64,000 nucleotides of DNA from Megalobrama amblycephala (lineage: Eukaryota > Chordata > Actinopteri > Cypriniformes > Xenocyprididae). The stretch spans positions 9,504,589 through 9,568,588 of the forward strand of contig NC_063061.1 of NCBI RefSeq assembly GCF_018812025.1, read 5' to 3'. The notes under the pieces are model-generated. The model made no database searches. It saw only the letters and a list, made by a program, of their open reading frames with translations, and was not told where the DNA came from. Shown here piece by piece: positions 24,700 through 36,017 of this stretch (position 1 is the first letter of the stretch; the number at the start of each line of letters is the position of its first letter). A program made the translations under genes and the position numbers.

Positions 24700-25932
24700 G
24701 ATGCTGAAAACCAAAAGTAAACCTTAAGACATGAGAGAACTGAGAATAATTATAATTATTAGTGAATAATTATATGAAAAGGGCCACACATACACTTTTA
24801 CCTCAAATTACCTCAAATTAAAACTCAACTTGAATGTCGCCTTTGGGGAATTTTGCCAGGGCAAGCAACAATCATAATTCCTTTAGAAAATATAAAAATC
24901 TAGTTGTGGTTATTATTATTATTAATGAACGGAATTAATTAACGGTGCACTTCTTCTTTGCGTTGTGCCTAAAACACCCCTTAACCGCAGTAAAATCTAC
25001 ACCCTTTTGTGGCTTACCGATTTAAATGTTACTTTTTCAATAGTTTATGCGACTTCAGCCCAGTGTGGAGCTGGGCTGGTAATTAAATTTTAAGCTTGTG
25101 ACAATGTACTGACTTTCTAATGACATCATTTCACATTAATATTTAAACGTGGCATTGTGGCAAATACGAACATACTCATTCTTGTAACCTTATAGTAATC
25201 AATTTGCCAAGCACAAACTGTAATCTACTTGGCAACTGCCCTCACTGAGCGACTTTATTTGAAAGCTGAATCTTTCTGAACTCGTCTCGAGGTGACGTGA
25301 AAACTTTCTGCGTGCCCCTAAAATAATTCATGAGCACTTTGTGAGTGACAAGCTCACAATGCTCTATAGGAAATTAATCTCATAACTTGTTCAGCGTTTT
25401 GACAACGCTGTTGCCTAACAGCTCAGATTAAGGGAGACACCATCCAATTATGTGTCAGTGTTAGCAGGCAAATAATAGCACTCATCATTTTGAGAACTAT
25501 TGTTGAGGAAGAAATGCCGAACAATGCTAAGGACTACATTTTGGACGGAAACGGCACTGAAGCGAGAGGCTCTTGACAGGAGAGGCGTGAAACTGCTACA
25601 TCTGTGACAGGAATTTTGCCGAAGTTCTTTTAACGGTAGCGTTCGCATTTCGCTTCGTCGAGAACAATTGTTGCCCACGGACCGTAGAGGTACGGTAATC
25701 AAACAGTACCGACTTTCTCTTTTTCTTCCCAGTCTCGGAACGGCGGGCGGAGCGACTTCCTGCCAGTCAGTCGACGGAGAATGCGTATCGCGGCCTGACG
25801 TTATAATTAAACTATCCTGTAAGACATTCACAGACCTGCTGACAAGCACGTTCGCATTATGACAAAGTGGTCAGATGTTTGAGACTTATTCGTAAAGCTG
25901 CTATTAGGGAGGACCTGACAAGTCGAGTGAGG

Positions 25933-25966
<34 letters not shown>

Positions 25967-26430
25967 CACTTTGTGGGCGTACTGGGCGGCATGAGCTTGC
26001 TGTGGCATGAAATATTTCAATGCTGTGTTAAAAAGTTGAAAACAGGCTTCAAATTTTTGACTGTTATTGTCTGTTAAATATGTTTAAATTACAGGGACTG
26101 TGTTGGTTTAAAATTGTAATTTTAATAGACATAAATAGGAAGAACGAGAGTTTTTCGACTCCTCGTGTGCAGTTGCATTCTGTTTAATTCTCATTAATAA
26201 CTCTTACGATCAATCATATGGCCAACTTTATCATCCATCAAAAGCTACATTTGCATTTTAGTACTCTGGGCCCCTGGCTACAGAGTCCATCTCTTATGCA
26301 CTGTCCCCCTGAGGGCCCCTCGGGCCTCTCCGGCCTGGCGACAGCAGAAGGAATGAGGGAAAAGAAGATTCTATTACAGATGACAAAAGAGCAAAGACCC
26401 GACCTCCGGTGAGCTCTATTATTTAACATA
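24700..26430. other. Repeat-poor intronic block with a (CA)16 tract, candidate conserved non-coding sequence
   Basis: Mostly unique sequence, with a CA microsatellite at about 25930-25962. A 133-codon minus-strand frame at 25448-25849 has no recognisable domain and is probably chance. GC-balanced stretches at 25240-25420 and 26210-26410 look like candidate regulatory elements. Confidence 0.35.
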
Positions 26431-26439
26431 CATTATAAC

Positions 26440-27240
26440 GGAGATCTGATTTGTCAAAAAAAGACGGAAGATATTTGCAACTGCTTGGAGCGGTGACCTG
26501 AAAAATATACATTTGGACGTGCTGAAAACTTTTGACGTTTGTTCACTTTGAGTTCTGCCTCAAAAAGTTGCAGCTAGAGTTCTATGCTATAATACAAAGA
26601 AAAAGGGTGTCAAATCAACCAAATTTGGCACAATTTTTTTCTATACAAAGACAAGCATAAATAGTGATGAAAGCCAAAATATTAAATGTCATGGATGTAT
26701 ATTTACTGAGTAATCCACTATTTTGTAGAGGGGGGGGTCACGATGACAATTCACCTGACACTTGACTTTAGAAAGATGGCAGTATCATTATTTTATTTTC
26801 ACACAGAGATTGGTAGGTCTGTTAGTAAAATTTGTTGACTTTAGCAATCTTTGTTTTATTATATGCCAACAGTGACAGTTCAAAAATGGCAAAAAGCATT
26901 TTTTTTGCCTCAAGTCTGCATGCCTGTAACTCGAAAAGTATTAGATATCTTAATATCCTTTTAGATTCTGGTTCTTATCAAACTTCCCTTTTGGTATCTT
27001 CAGGCCCTCAATGGTTAAATCCCAGAGATATGGACATGCTAATGCGGCTTCAAGAGTAAATTGGTAAAGTTGACATGGAATGACCCAAAAATGGTTTGAC
27101 AAATTAACAATACACAAATAGCATGTCAAAACTACATGCATTATAATTATCATCAATAGCTTTAGATTTAGCTTTTACAGACAGTTTCTCAAGTCACACT
27201 GCATGACTCAACATGCCAGCTGCAATGGTTGCATTATGCT
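26440..27240. repeat. Possible unclassified interspersed repeat
   Basis: Low-complexity T/A runs and a G8 run (26731-26738), with sequence such as CAATGGTTAAATCCCAGAGA that resembles dispersed cyprinid sequence. No terminal repeats recognised; low confidence. Confidence 0.3.
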
Positions 27241-27840
27241 TTCTATTTACAAAAAGGAAGCATGATATTGTCAATTTCCTGCATGTGCCCTCTATTTAGT
27301 TGGTCATTAAAACTACATGCACGATAATATGTAGAAGCTAAAGTTTGTAAACAAACTTTGATGTTGGCTTGAGAAAGCCTGAATGGGCAGCCTAAGTCAA
27401 AGAGCCAAAGCACATGTCTGTTCAGCGTTCTGGAGATGGCCCACCACAAAAAAAAATTAAATAGTTATGGTTTTTGTGTATTTGTATTGTTTGTTTGTTT
27501 TTTGCGACTCATGCTATTTTGTATTCTAATAAATAAGATTACTATTACAGCAAATTTATACATACAAGTTCACAATAAGCAAAGTACAAGCAATAGCACA
27601 AATCAGGTTTCAGGTTTGTACGTATTCAGGTACACAAATTGAATAATCAAAATGTCAAATAACATTGCATAGTCTTTACTATATACTACAAACGTTATGC
27701 AGTCAAAAGCAGTGAGTGATTTTTTACTTCTTTTTTTTTTTCTCATTAAGCTGGTAAATGCGGGCGCTTTAAGACATAATGCACGAATCAAATGATTCTT
27801 TCTCAAGTGTTAATGACAAATGAGTTTGATGCTTGTAGCA
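27241..27840. other. Unassigned intronic sequence with one dispersed-repeat fragment
   Basis: 27250-27300 carries an ACAAAAAGGAAGCAT...CAATTTCCTG segment also found at about 29436-29480 and 30797-30835. The rest is unassigned. Confidence 0.4.
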
Positions 27841-27844
27841 TTAA

Positions 27845-28788
27845 AGGTGCCCTAGATTATGTTTTTAAAAGATTTAATATAAGTCTAAGGTGTCCCCTGA
27901 ATGTGTCTGTGAAGTTTCAGATCAAAATACCCCATACATTTTTTTTTATAAATTTTTTTAACTGCCTATTTTGGGGCATCATTATAAACGCGCCGATTTT
28001 ATGCTGCGGCCCCTTTAAATCCCACGGTCCACGCCCACAGAGCTTGCGCTTGCCTTGAACAGTGCCTTAAAGTTTACACAGCTAATATAACCCTCAAAAT
28101 GGATCTTTACAAAGTGTTCGTCATGCATGCGGCATGCATGCGTCGGATTGTTTACTTCTGATTTTGAATGAGTTTGATAGTGCTCCGTGGCTAACGGCTA
28201 ATGCTACACTGTTGGAGAGATTTATAAAGAATGAAGTTGTGTTTATGAATTATACAGACTGCAAGTGTTTAAAAATGAAAATAGCGACGGCTCTCTTGTC
28301 TCCGTGAATACAGTAATAACCGATGGTAACTTTAACAACATTTAACAGTACATTAGCAACATGCTAACGAAACATTTAGAAAGACAGTTTACAAATATCA
28401 CTAAAAATATCATGCTATCATGGATCATGTCAGTTATTATTGCTGCATCTGCCATTTTTCGCTATTGTTCTTGCTTGCTTACCTAGTCTGATGATTTGGT
28501 TGTGCACATCCAGACGTTAATACTGGCTGCCCTTGTCTAATGCCTTTTATAATGTTGGAAACGTGGGCTGGCATATGCAAATATTGGGGGCGTACACCCC
28601 GACTGTTACGTAACAGTCGGTGTTATGTTGAGATTCGCCTGTTCTTCGGAGGTCTTTTAAACAAATGAGATTTATATAAAAAGGAGGAAACAATGGAGTT
28701 TGAGACTCACTGTATGTCATTTCCATGTACTGAACTCTTGTTATTTAACTATGCCAAGATAAATTACATTTTTCATTCGAGGGCACCT
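27845..28788. mobile_element. TTAA-flanked non-autonomous DNA transposon, 944 bp (family B, copy 2)
   Basis: TTAA at 27841-27844 and 28789-28792. Same ends, orientation and total length as 7469-8412, with only scattered substitutions and small compensating indels seen (for example a duplicated GCATGC near 28120-28140 and a lost CTGTATACTG-like stretch after it). The high similarity implies recent mobilisation by an unlinked transposase. Confidence 0.82.
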
Positions 28789-29020
28789 TTAAAGCCCTAG
28801 GAAGAGATGCAGTTTTAGCAGAAAATTTTAGTTAATTTTAGTTAAACTTAAGAATAAGTTTAAATAGAATAACAATATGTTGGCTTTCTCAGATGCTGTT
28901 TAATAGTTTTGCATGTCTTACTGCAGGTCACATGCCTATTGCAGAAATACACATTGAACTTGTCTAGTAGCGAGCACAAAGCAACTCGCAAAACATACTA
29001 AACAATAACAGCAACTTTAA

Positions 29021-29392
29021 AGGTGCTCTAAGTGATCATGGGTGGAGTAACTTCCTGTTGACGTTCGAAGTGTTGTCAAACAAAACAGAGGCTAGCTAGA
29101 CCCTCCCTCCTCCTCCTCCTCCCCTCCCCTCCGTGCTTCCTGAAACAGTCATGAACGTGCATTTAAAATCATTCTTGTCGGTTATTGGCTGGAGCATGTT
29201 TATTATGTTTCGTGGTCCAGGCTGCACCAGTTTGTTTTTATTGCCATTTTTGGAGCTTGTGGCGACTACAGAGACCGCGTTTTTTTACAGTGTGTTCAGG
29301 GGACAGGCAGCTAGCGAATAGTGAGGAGATGTTTGCTGTATGTGACAAAAAATGTTTTGGCCTAAAAACGCGTGACATCGCTTAGAGCACCT
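29021..29392. mobile_element. TTAA-flanked short element, 372 bp
   Basis: TTAA at 29017-29020 and 29393-29396. Inverted ends AGGTGCTCTAAG / CTTAGAGCACCT are perfect over 12 bp. Interior includes a (CCT)n-like patch at 29100-29130. Related at the ends to the AGGTGCCCT family. Confidence 0.8.
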
Positions 29393-29399
29393 TTAAAAT

Positions 29400-30065
29400 A
29401 ACCGTTCAAGACACACTCCACGCATGCATGCCACGCGCAGACAAAAAGGAAGCATTAAATGGTGAATTTCCTGTACATGTGCTCCATATATTTGAATGAA
29501 TATGAAGTCATGAAAAAATTTACATAATTAGCACAATGCTATTTTGTTTTAGGTAGAGTATCGCATGTCACACTATTTTCCTGATCTTCCTGATGTTGTG
29601 CAGTGCAAACCTGCATGATCGTGTGGTCCTTGCAATGTGGTCTTATATTGTCCTTCTCTGCGCGATACGAGAAACGCATTATATTGTCCTTCTCTGTGCG
29701 ATACAAATATTGATATGCTGGCGCCAAATATCGATATTTTAATTAATAAAATAAGGCACTCAAAATAGATTTCCCCGCTCCCATCATCACTACTTCATGG
29801 CTCCTCGAGGTGGCGCTCAACACATGAATGAGTTGAAAAAGAGGTTTTTAACGGGATGGCGTACAGCAGTGCGAGTAAAATAATAGATGCCCCAGCCACG
29901 TTTAAGTTCAAAGTCTGGAAAACCTGCACTTAACCTTTCCATGGGCATTTTGTTTTCATAGTTAGACAGATATTGTGATGTATCATTATAGGATTGTCTA
30001 GCAATATATTGATCATCGCATCATGATATTATCGGTATTGTGAGCCGTGTATCGTATCGTGAGGT
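29400..30065. repeat. Mixed repeat remnants
   Basis: 29407-29480 and 30737-30835 share CGCATGCATGCCACGCG-like and AAAAAGGAAGCATTAAATGG blocks. At 29644-29705 TATATTGTCCTTCTCTG occurs twice, and 29990-30062 is rich in ATCG/CGAT motifs (ATCGTATCGTGAGG) typical of decayed fish DNA elements. Confidence 0.4.
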
Positions 30066-30084
30066 ATGCTGTGATTCCCACCCC

Positions 30085-30530
30085 TTCACTGGAGGATGTC
30101 GTCAACTGTGCAAATGCAGTTTGAACTCTACTTTTCATTTCAACCAGATGATCCAACGGCAACTGCACGGATCTCAGACTGCCTGGTGGACAATTCAGCA
30201 GGGACGAAAGAACATCACCTACAGCTCAACCTAGCAAAGACAGAGCTTCACTCTGATAGTACGGCACAATTTCACCATTCAGCTAAATTCATCAACAATA
30301 ATCCCATCAGAAATCTTGGGGTGATCTTTGATGACAAACTAATCTTCAAAAACCACATTGCTCTTGGTACAATCACTGAGAGGCACAATATCACTTTCCA
30401 GAACATTTTCCTTCACAGTTCCTGGATGGTGGAATGATCTTCCCAACCCTATTAAGATTGCTGAATCCCTGATAATATTCGAGTAACACCTGAAAACCCA
30501 TCTCTTCAATCAGATCTTCCCTTTTGCTCT
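30085..30530 (+). pseudogene. Relic of an L2-like LINE reverse transcriptase C-terminus, internally deleted
   Basis: Translated fragments read ISDCLVDNSAGTKEHHLQLN, LAKTELHSDS and RNLGVIFDDKLIFKNHIA, characteristic of the thumb/C-terminal part of vertebrate non-LTR (L2/CR1-like) reverse transcriptases. The sequence then jumps in another frame to SFTVPGWWNDLPNPIKIAES and HLKTHLFNQ, the usual extreme C-terminus, so most of the intervening segment has been deleted. It carries frameshifts and a stop and lacks the catalytic palm, so it is inactive. Its plus-strand orientation is antisense to the dach gene. Confidence 0.75.
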
Positions 30531-30929
30531 CACTAGTGTTGTCAAAAGCACAGACCGTGATACAAAGTCAGTACTGAAATTTTAAAAATGTGATGCTTTG
30601 AGCACTGGTGATTCTTAAATACCATTGATTGGCAATTGTGTTCATGCACTCAACAGATATGTCTGTGATTGGCTACAATGATCAACGCTTCAAAAATATG
30701 TTGTAAATACTAAACAGTAACATTCAAATAACAGTTTAAGACCACACACCACACATGCATTCCATGCGCGGGCACACTCGCATTCTGCTTTCGGTTTTAC
30801 AAAAAGGAAGCATTAAATGGTCAATTTCCTGTACGTGACCGTCTCCCCTTCTACCTTCACATATCTGACCACTCCCTGAACTGTGACCATAGGGCAGAGA
30901 GGAAAAGAGAAAGGAGATAGATAGCACAC

Positions 30930-30964
<35 letters not shown>

Positions 30965-31409
30965 ACTGCAGCTCTTTCAAAGGTGAACTCTATCTGCGCT
31001 GCTGCTATAGTGAGCAGAGGCGGGTAATAAAGAATGCCGGGCCTGACAAGGAAGGTCTGGGCGCAGGTGTTAAATCAGGCAGTGCGGAGGGCAGCCGTAT
31101 GCACAGGCTGATTTATGGGCCCTTCCAACCCGTGTGTTTTAAACGTGACCTTGCGTATACACTAACCCTGACCCGCTTCTTCACCGGCCCATTTTACCAT
31201 GCGCTTCTGCTCAAATACACACGCTTTCATTCCCATGCAATACCGTACATAGGGATGTGTCAGTGCGTGATGCCACGTATGTATAGGTTTATGACTCCGG
31301 TGTCCTTCAGCTGCTGAGGATGCGTGCAGTGGAGTTAGTCGAGAAGGTGTGAGTTGAACACAACGTACATGAATTATATGCACTTAATGCTATGAAGACC
31401 TGATTCATA
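30531..31409. other. Intronic sequence with (GA)n tract
   Basis: Unassigned, with a repeat fragment at 30735-30840 and a GA microsatellite at about 30933-30962. 31020-31330 looks unique. Confidence 0.4.
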
Positions 31410-32089
31410 TGTTGCTTGATGCATCTCAGAGTGTTGGTGATGTGCTGAAAAATGTGTATGTGCAAGGCATTTCAGATTGATTCACGTTATTTGATGCATC
31501 TGTGTTTGTGACATGCTGAAATGCATGTTAGTGCAAGGCTTTATGAATCAGTGGATGTTTGTGACATGCAGTAAAAAATGTGTATGTGTGAGATTTCCAA
31601 CAAGTCACATTAATTGATGCACCTCAATGTACTGAAAAACTTGTGTTTATGAGCAAGATATCCCAGACCAATTCACGGTACTTGAGGAATGAGTGCATGT
31701 TTGTGACATGCTGATAGATGCATTAGTGAAAGATATTTCAGACCATTTCATGTTACTTTATGCATCACTGGATGATTGCAATGCAGTAAAAAAATGCGTG
31801 TGGATACTTGCAAGAGATTTCAGACCATATACATTACTTGTTGCATCTCGGAGTGCATTTCATGTAATGAAATAACTAAGCATTTCAGACCATTTCACAT
31901 TACGTTAAGCATCACAAAGTTTGCAACATGCAGTATAAAAAATGCATTTGTATGCGTGGAAAATTTCAGATGATTCAGATGATTTGATTACCTGGGGTGT
32001 TTTTGAAAACGGTTATGTATAATTCAATTTAGAGTGATTCAAGTTATTTAATGCATCTATGGGTGTTTGTGACATGCTGACAAATTGTG
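31410..32089 (+). repeat. Degenerate ~80-bp minisatellite, left part
   Basis: Repeating sentence: TTGTGACATGCTGAAAAA, then TGTGTATGTGCAAG, then ATTTCAGACCATTTCA, then TTACTTGATGCATC. GACATGC-type anchors occur near 31509, 31562, 31706 and 32068, with a variant at 31438 and another near 31926. Units differ by many substitutions and indels, so the array is old. Confidence 0.75.
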
Positions 32090-32744
32090 TGTGTGCAAAT
32101 TTGCCCCTATTTGGGTGTGAGCAAAAACATGCTATTTTTGTGTGTGTCCCTTTAAATGCAAATGAGCTGCTGCTTCCGGCCCCCTTTCCAGAAGAGGGCG
32201 GAGCTTTAACAGCTTACGCTTCGGTTGCTCAACAACAACAAAGCTGGAGAATCTCACGCAGCCAAAATGACGATTGTCAGTAACGGCGTTCAATTGTTCA
32301 AACCGGATTTATGTAGTTGCTGTGGAGTTGATTCAACTCATCAAATAGCATGTGCCATTGTGTTAATCTTTTGTGCAAATCCAGCACTGAATTGACCCTC
32401 GTTTGTGAAGCAGTCCGGCGTAAAATGATGGCATAGTAACAAAACTCTACTACAACAACTCTTCCTCTTCTCTAAAGCAGCCCAACATGGCCTCACCCCT
32501 TTTGTTGCGTGTTCTCGGGGGCAGGGTTTATGTAAATTTTAGGATTTGTGATGTCACTAATCCAGCAAGAAACTCGTTGTAGTCCCTACCAGCCGTTTGT
32601 TGTAGTCCTTAAAAAGCGATTTCTGTAAAAGAAAATATCTCCCTTTGCATTGAACTTTGAGTGTCGTAACTTTGCAGATGTTGTTTATGCTCAAACAGCA
32701 ACATTACACACTAACTAAAAATGAAATCATAATCAAGGACCCTT
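32090..32744. mobile_element. Left-truncated TTAA-type element (family A, copy 2)
   Basis: Matches 5575-6139 over most of its length. It lacks the left ~110 bp but retains the right end next to TTAA (32745-32748). It contains about 170 bp (roughly 32395-32600) absent from copy 1, so copy 1 has an internal deletion or this one an insertion. It interrupts the minisatellite. Confidence 0.7.
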
Positions 32745-32826
32745 TTAAAATACATTTATTTCATATTAAGTATAATAACATATTTATTGACATATCACTT
32801 AAGACTTACTAGTATAAAATTATAAT

Positions 32827-33603
32827 TATAAAACGGCCCTTGATTCTGATTGGTTGAGCCGCGTTCGAAACCATTGTAAAATTCATGAAAACATACAGCT
32901 GACCGCATTACATAAGTATCGCTGCGCCACTGAGTGTGTCTGTCTTAGCAACCACTCTTAGAAACGTAAACGTATGTTTGTTCTCAATTGATTTTGTTCA
33001 TTAAAGCTTACTGTATTATGTATTGTGAGTATTGTGAGAGAGCTATCGAGTGACCCAGTGTATTACCTGCATTCAGATTTAGCATTTTCTTTCAGGTCAG
33101 TCCTATGTTCATAACAAAAAATCTGTTTGAATGTCCACTGTGATCCTGTCCTTTTAACATTTAATGGGTTTTCCCATACCCTGCTGACACTGACAGCACT
33201 AATCAAGTAAAGCATCTGTCATTTGCGTCTTGTTCCATGTTCACAAGTTTGAATATAAAAGTATTTGCGCCTGAGTGACTCGCTCATAAAGATAATCTTT
33301 GCCACCATCTAGTGGCCGAATAAATGTAGCTTCTATTGCTGTTCACGGTCAGGGACTATTTTTTCCAGCAGAGGAAGGCTTTTAATGATTTTACTTGATA
33401 AAATTTGCATTGATACATATTTTTTGCCTTTTAATATTTGTATTGTGTGGTAACCGTTTTATAAAAGCACTAAGCCCCAAGAAGCTGTGGTTTACAGAGA
33501 ATTTATAACAGCTAGGGGGGTTTTAGGCACTCCGCTAACAACGCCCCTGAGCTGTTATAAATTCACTGTAAACCACAGCTTCTTGGGGCTTAGTGCTTTA
33601 TTA
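32827..33603. mobile_element. TATAAAACGG-ended element followed by a 50-bp-arm hairpin
   Basis: TATAAAACGG (32827) and CCGTTTTATA (33454-33463) form inverted ends. Directly after lies a hairpin: arms 33464-33513 and 33550-33599 of 50 bp with one mismatch seen, around a 36-base loop. Non-coding. Confidence 0.65.
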
Positions 33604-33959
33604 AACATTGTTTGGAGTATTTTTTATTCCACAATGCACATTTCTTAATATTATGCCTAAAAAGTCTGTATTATCTTTGTTGTATAATATCAGTCTTTAA
33701 ATTAAAGATATTTAAAGTGTACCAAATGTATACTTGCAATAGTTCCACTTTAGCACAATCAAATATACTTCAGCATATCTTTAGTTGGACCTCAGCACTA
33801 TTTTCGCACAATTAAAGTGCATTAAGTACAAAATGAGTTTTAGACTTTTAAGTATACCAGTTTAGTATACCAAAAGTACAATTTCAGGGTATTTTTATAT
33901 AGCATATAAATATGTAAATATGAACGTATTTCAAATACATTTTAGTTTTTTTTTTTTTT
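33604..33959. other. AT-rich intronic sequence
   Basis: AT-rich, ending in a T-run of about 20 (about 33945-33963). No other feature seen. Confidence 0.4.
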
Positions 33960-34175
33960 TTTTCCACTAGCGGTTACTTGATGCATCTCTGGGTGTATGT
34001 GACATGCTGAAAAACGTGTGTTTGTTTAAGACACTTCAGAGCAATTCACATTAGCTAATACCTCTGTGGCAGTCCAACTTGCTAAAAGAAAATGTAGAGA
34101 TGCATAAAACATTCTGAACTGATTAACATCATTTGATGCATCTCTGTGATGCAGCAAAAAATGCAAGTAAGAGAG
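33960..34175 (+). repeat. Degenerate ~80-bp minisatellite, right part
   Basis: TTACTTGATGCATCTCTGGG, GTGACATGCTGAAAAAC and CACTTCAGAGCAATTCACAT are the same blocks as in 31410-32089. The array is therefore split by the 32090-33959 insertions. A more diverged piece may survive at 36110-36230. Confidence 0.65.
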
Positions 34176-34902
34176 TGTTTATGCAGCAAGCTTGCATAGT
34201 CTAGTGTCTCCCACATTGCAGACTAGGACACAGAGATAAGCGATTGTACGCCAGATCAGATAAAGTTAACACCAGATAACTCCACTTCATATGTTTCGCT
34301 GTACAGCTGTACCAAACGCATCAGTCCTCTTTTAGAGTTATTAAACTCTAAGCTATGTCTATTCAGAGAGCTCTCCTCATCCAAACGGCTCAACACACTC
34401 TGAATATCAAAGAGGCACCATACACCCTGCGCAGGGGCGACTGAAGGAAACTTTGAGGGGAAAATTAATGAGCTGAAATGGTTACGAGAGATATTAGCAC
34501 GGTCGTGCAAGCATCCCGGGATGCACATTTGCCAAAAATGCACTTGCGCGCACACACCCTTACTTTTCCCATGTGTAGCCGGTGTGCGTTATGAGCTGCA
34601 CGGGGCTCGTAAAAGGTGGGTCGTGTCTGCGGTTGGGTTTTTTGGGCTGGGTTTTACGGCAGGTGAGGGTGCGCAAACAGCTCTCTTCTGACTCGCGGTC
34701 TGCGCCCATGCCAGCATGCCTGGTGCCAGTCTGGCAAATCACTGGTGTTGAGGGTACTTCTTTCTGCAGAGTGGTCAATTTACAAAACATACACTCACAG
34801 CATGCAAACTGTAGGTACTCATTTATAGTAATCCACAAACAACATCCAAATATGCTGATTTCAAATCACTGCACATAATTCCAAGAGTCTAGACTCTTTC
34901 AC
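34176..34902. other. Repeat-poor intronic block
   Basis: Mostly unique sequence, moderately GC-rich at 34420-34720. Overlapping frames on both strands show no recognisable domain. Candidate regulatory block by texture. Confidence 0.35.
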
Positions 34903-34910
34903 CAAAATAA

Positions 34911-35660
34911 TAGGGGTGTAATGGTACATGTAATCGCCCCGAACCGTCACGGTACACGGGCATCGCGGTTCGGTGCATACAGTCAGACGACGAATACAGT
35001 CAGTCACAGGCGATCCACACTCCAATCCAGAAGGGGGCGCTCGCGGTAATGCATTGTAGCCTACCCACTTTTAACCAGCATTAACCACCAATAATCACAA
35101 TAAATTCTGTCCATTTTATCATGAAATTCAAACAATAAATGCCGTTTTGACGCTTTTTGATGTGGCGTAACAGACGCCTCAGTTCAAATGGCAGCGCGGA
35201 GCGCGATGAACGCGATCATCCCTTCATCTTCACTGCTAGTTACAGAATGAACATGAATGAACATCTGAAGGCAACAACTTACTGAATTGTATCATATCTC
35301 ATCGCTCAATCCTTGTTTCAACCAGGAAAAGACGTCAATAAAACAGCTTGTAAACAATGTCACATAGCATTACATTTACCTCAGTAAAGTCATTCAGTGT
35401 CCACAGCTTGTTAGTTTGCTAGAGAAATTAACTCTTTAGCTAAATATATGCACTATTAGCCTATATTAATTATATTTTACTTAACCTGTTAGTGATGTCT
35501 TTATTATTTAATGTATTTTTGAAAACATTATGACAGCCACTGAGTAAATGATTATATTTCAACAACAAATTGGAGAAACAAATTTTTATTTAATTAGTAG
35601 TTAATGCAAAAATTGCCTTAAATTTATGCATTTGAGCAATGATGATTATATTGATATAAT

Positions 35661-35743
<83 letters not shown>

Positions 35744-36009
35744 ATTATACTGATTATATTGATATTGATATAAATAGCAACTGAATTTAATAGTTTGGGC
35801 TCTGTTGTTAATTGTAACCCATAATATTACAGTAATGTGCAAGTAAGTGTGTATACAGTTTACAGCATTAGCTGAGATGAAAAAAATGTAATTATAATTG
35901 AATTAAATTTAAAGACAGTTTGTTCAGTAAACCACTGTTTAGTAAAAAATGAAAAAAGATGTTTTGTTTTTTCATGCTGCCATCATTTTTGTGCACCGTT
36001 ACACCCTTA
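34911..36009. mobile_element. hAT-type element with 8-bp target duplication CAAAATAA
   Basis: Inverted ends TAGGGGTGTAA / TTACACCCTTA with a perfect 8-bp duplication CAAAATAA at 34903-34910 and 36010-36017. 1099 bp including an (AT)n expansion at 35663-35740. Subterminal GAACCGTCACGGTACACGGG-like blocks are typical of this teleost family. No transposase frame. Confidence 0.88.
35663..35740. repeat. (AT)n microsatellite inside the hAT element
   Basis: Nearly 80 bases of alternating AT. Confidence 0.95.
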
Positions 36010-36017
36010 CAAAATAA

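Noticed and set aside
25930..25962. Regularly spaced repeats considered as a CRISPR array
   Set aside because: It is a simple CA microsatellite; no repeat-spacer structure exists anywhere in the window and the genome is eukaryotic.
29133..29385. Two overlapping short frames with hydrophobic stretches
   Set aside because: They lie entirely inside the 372-bp TTAA-flanked non-coding element.
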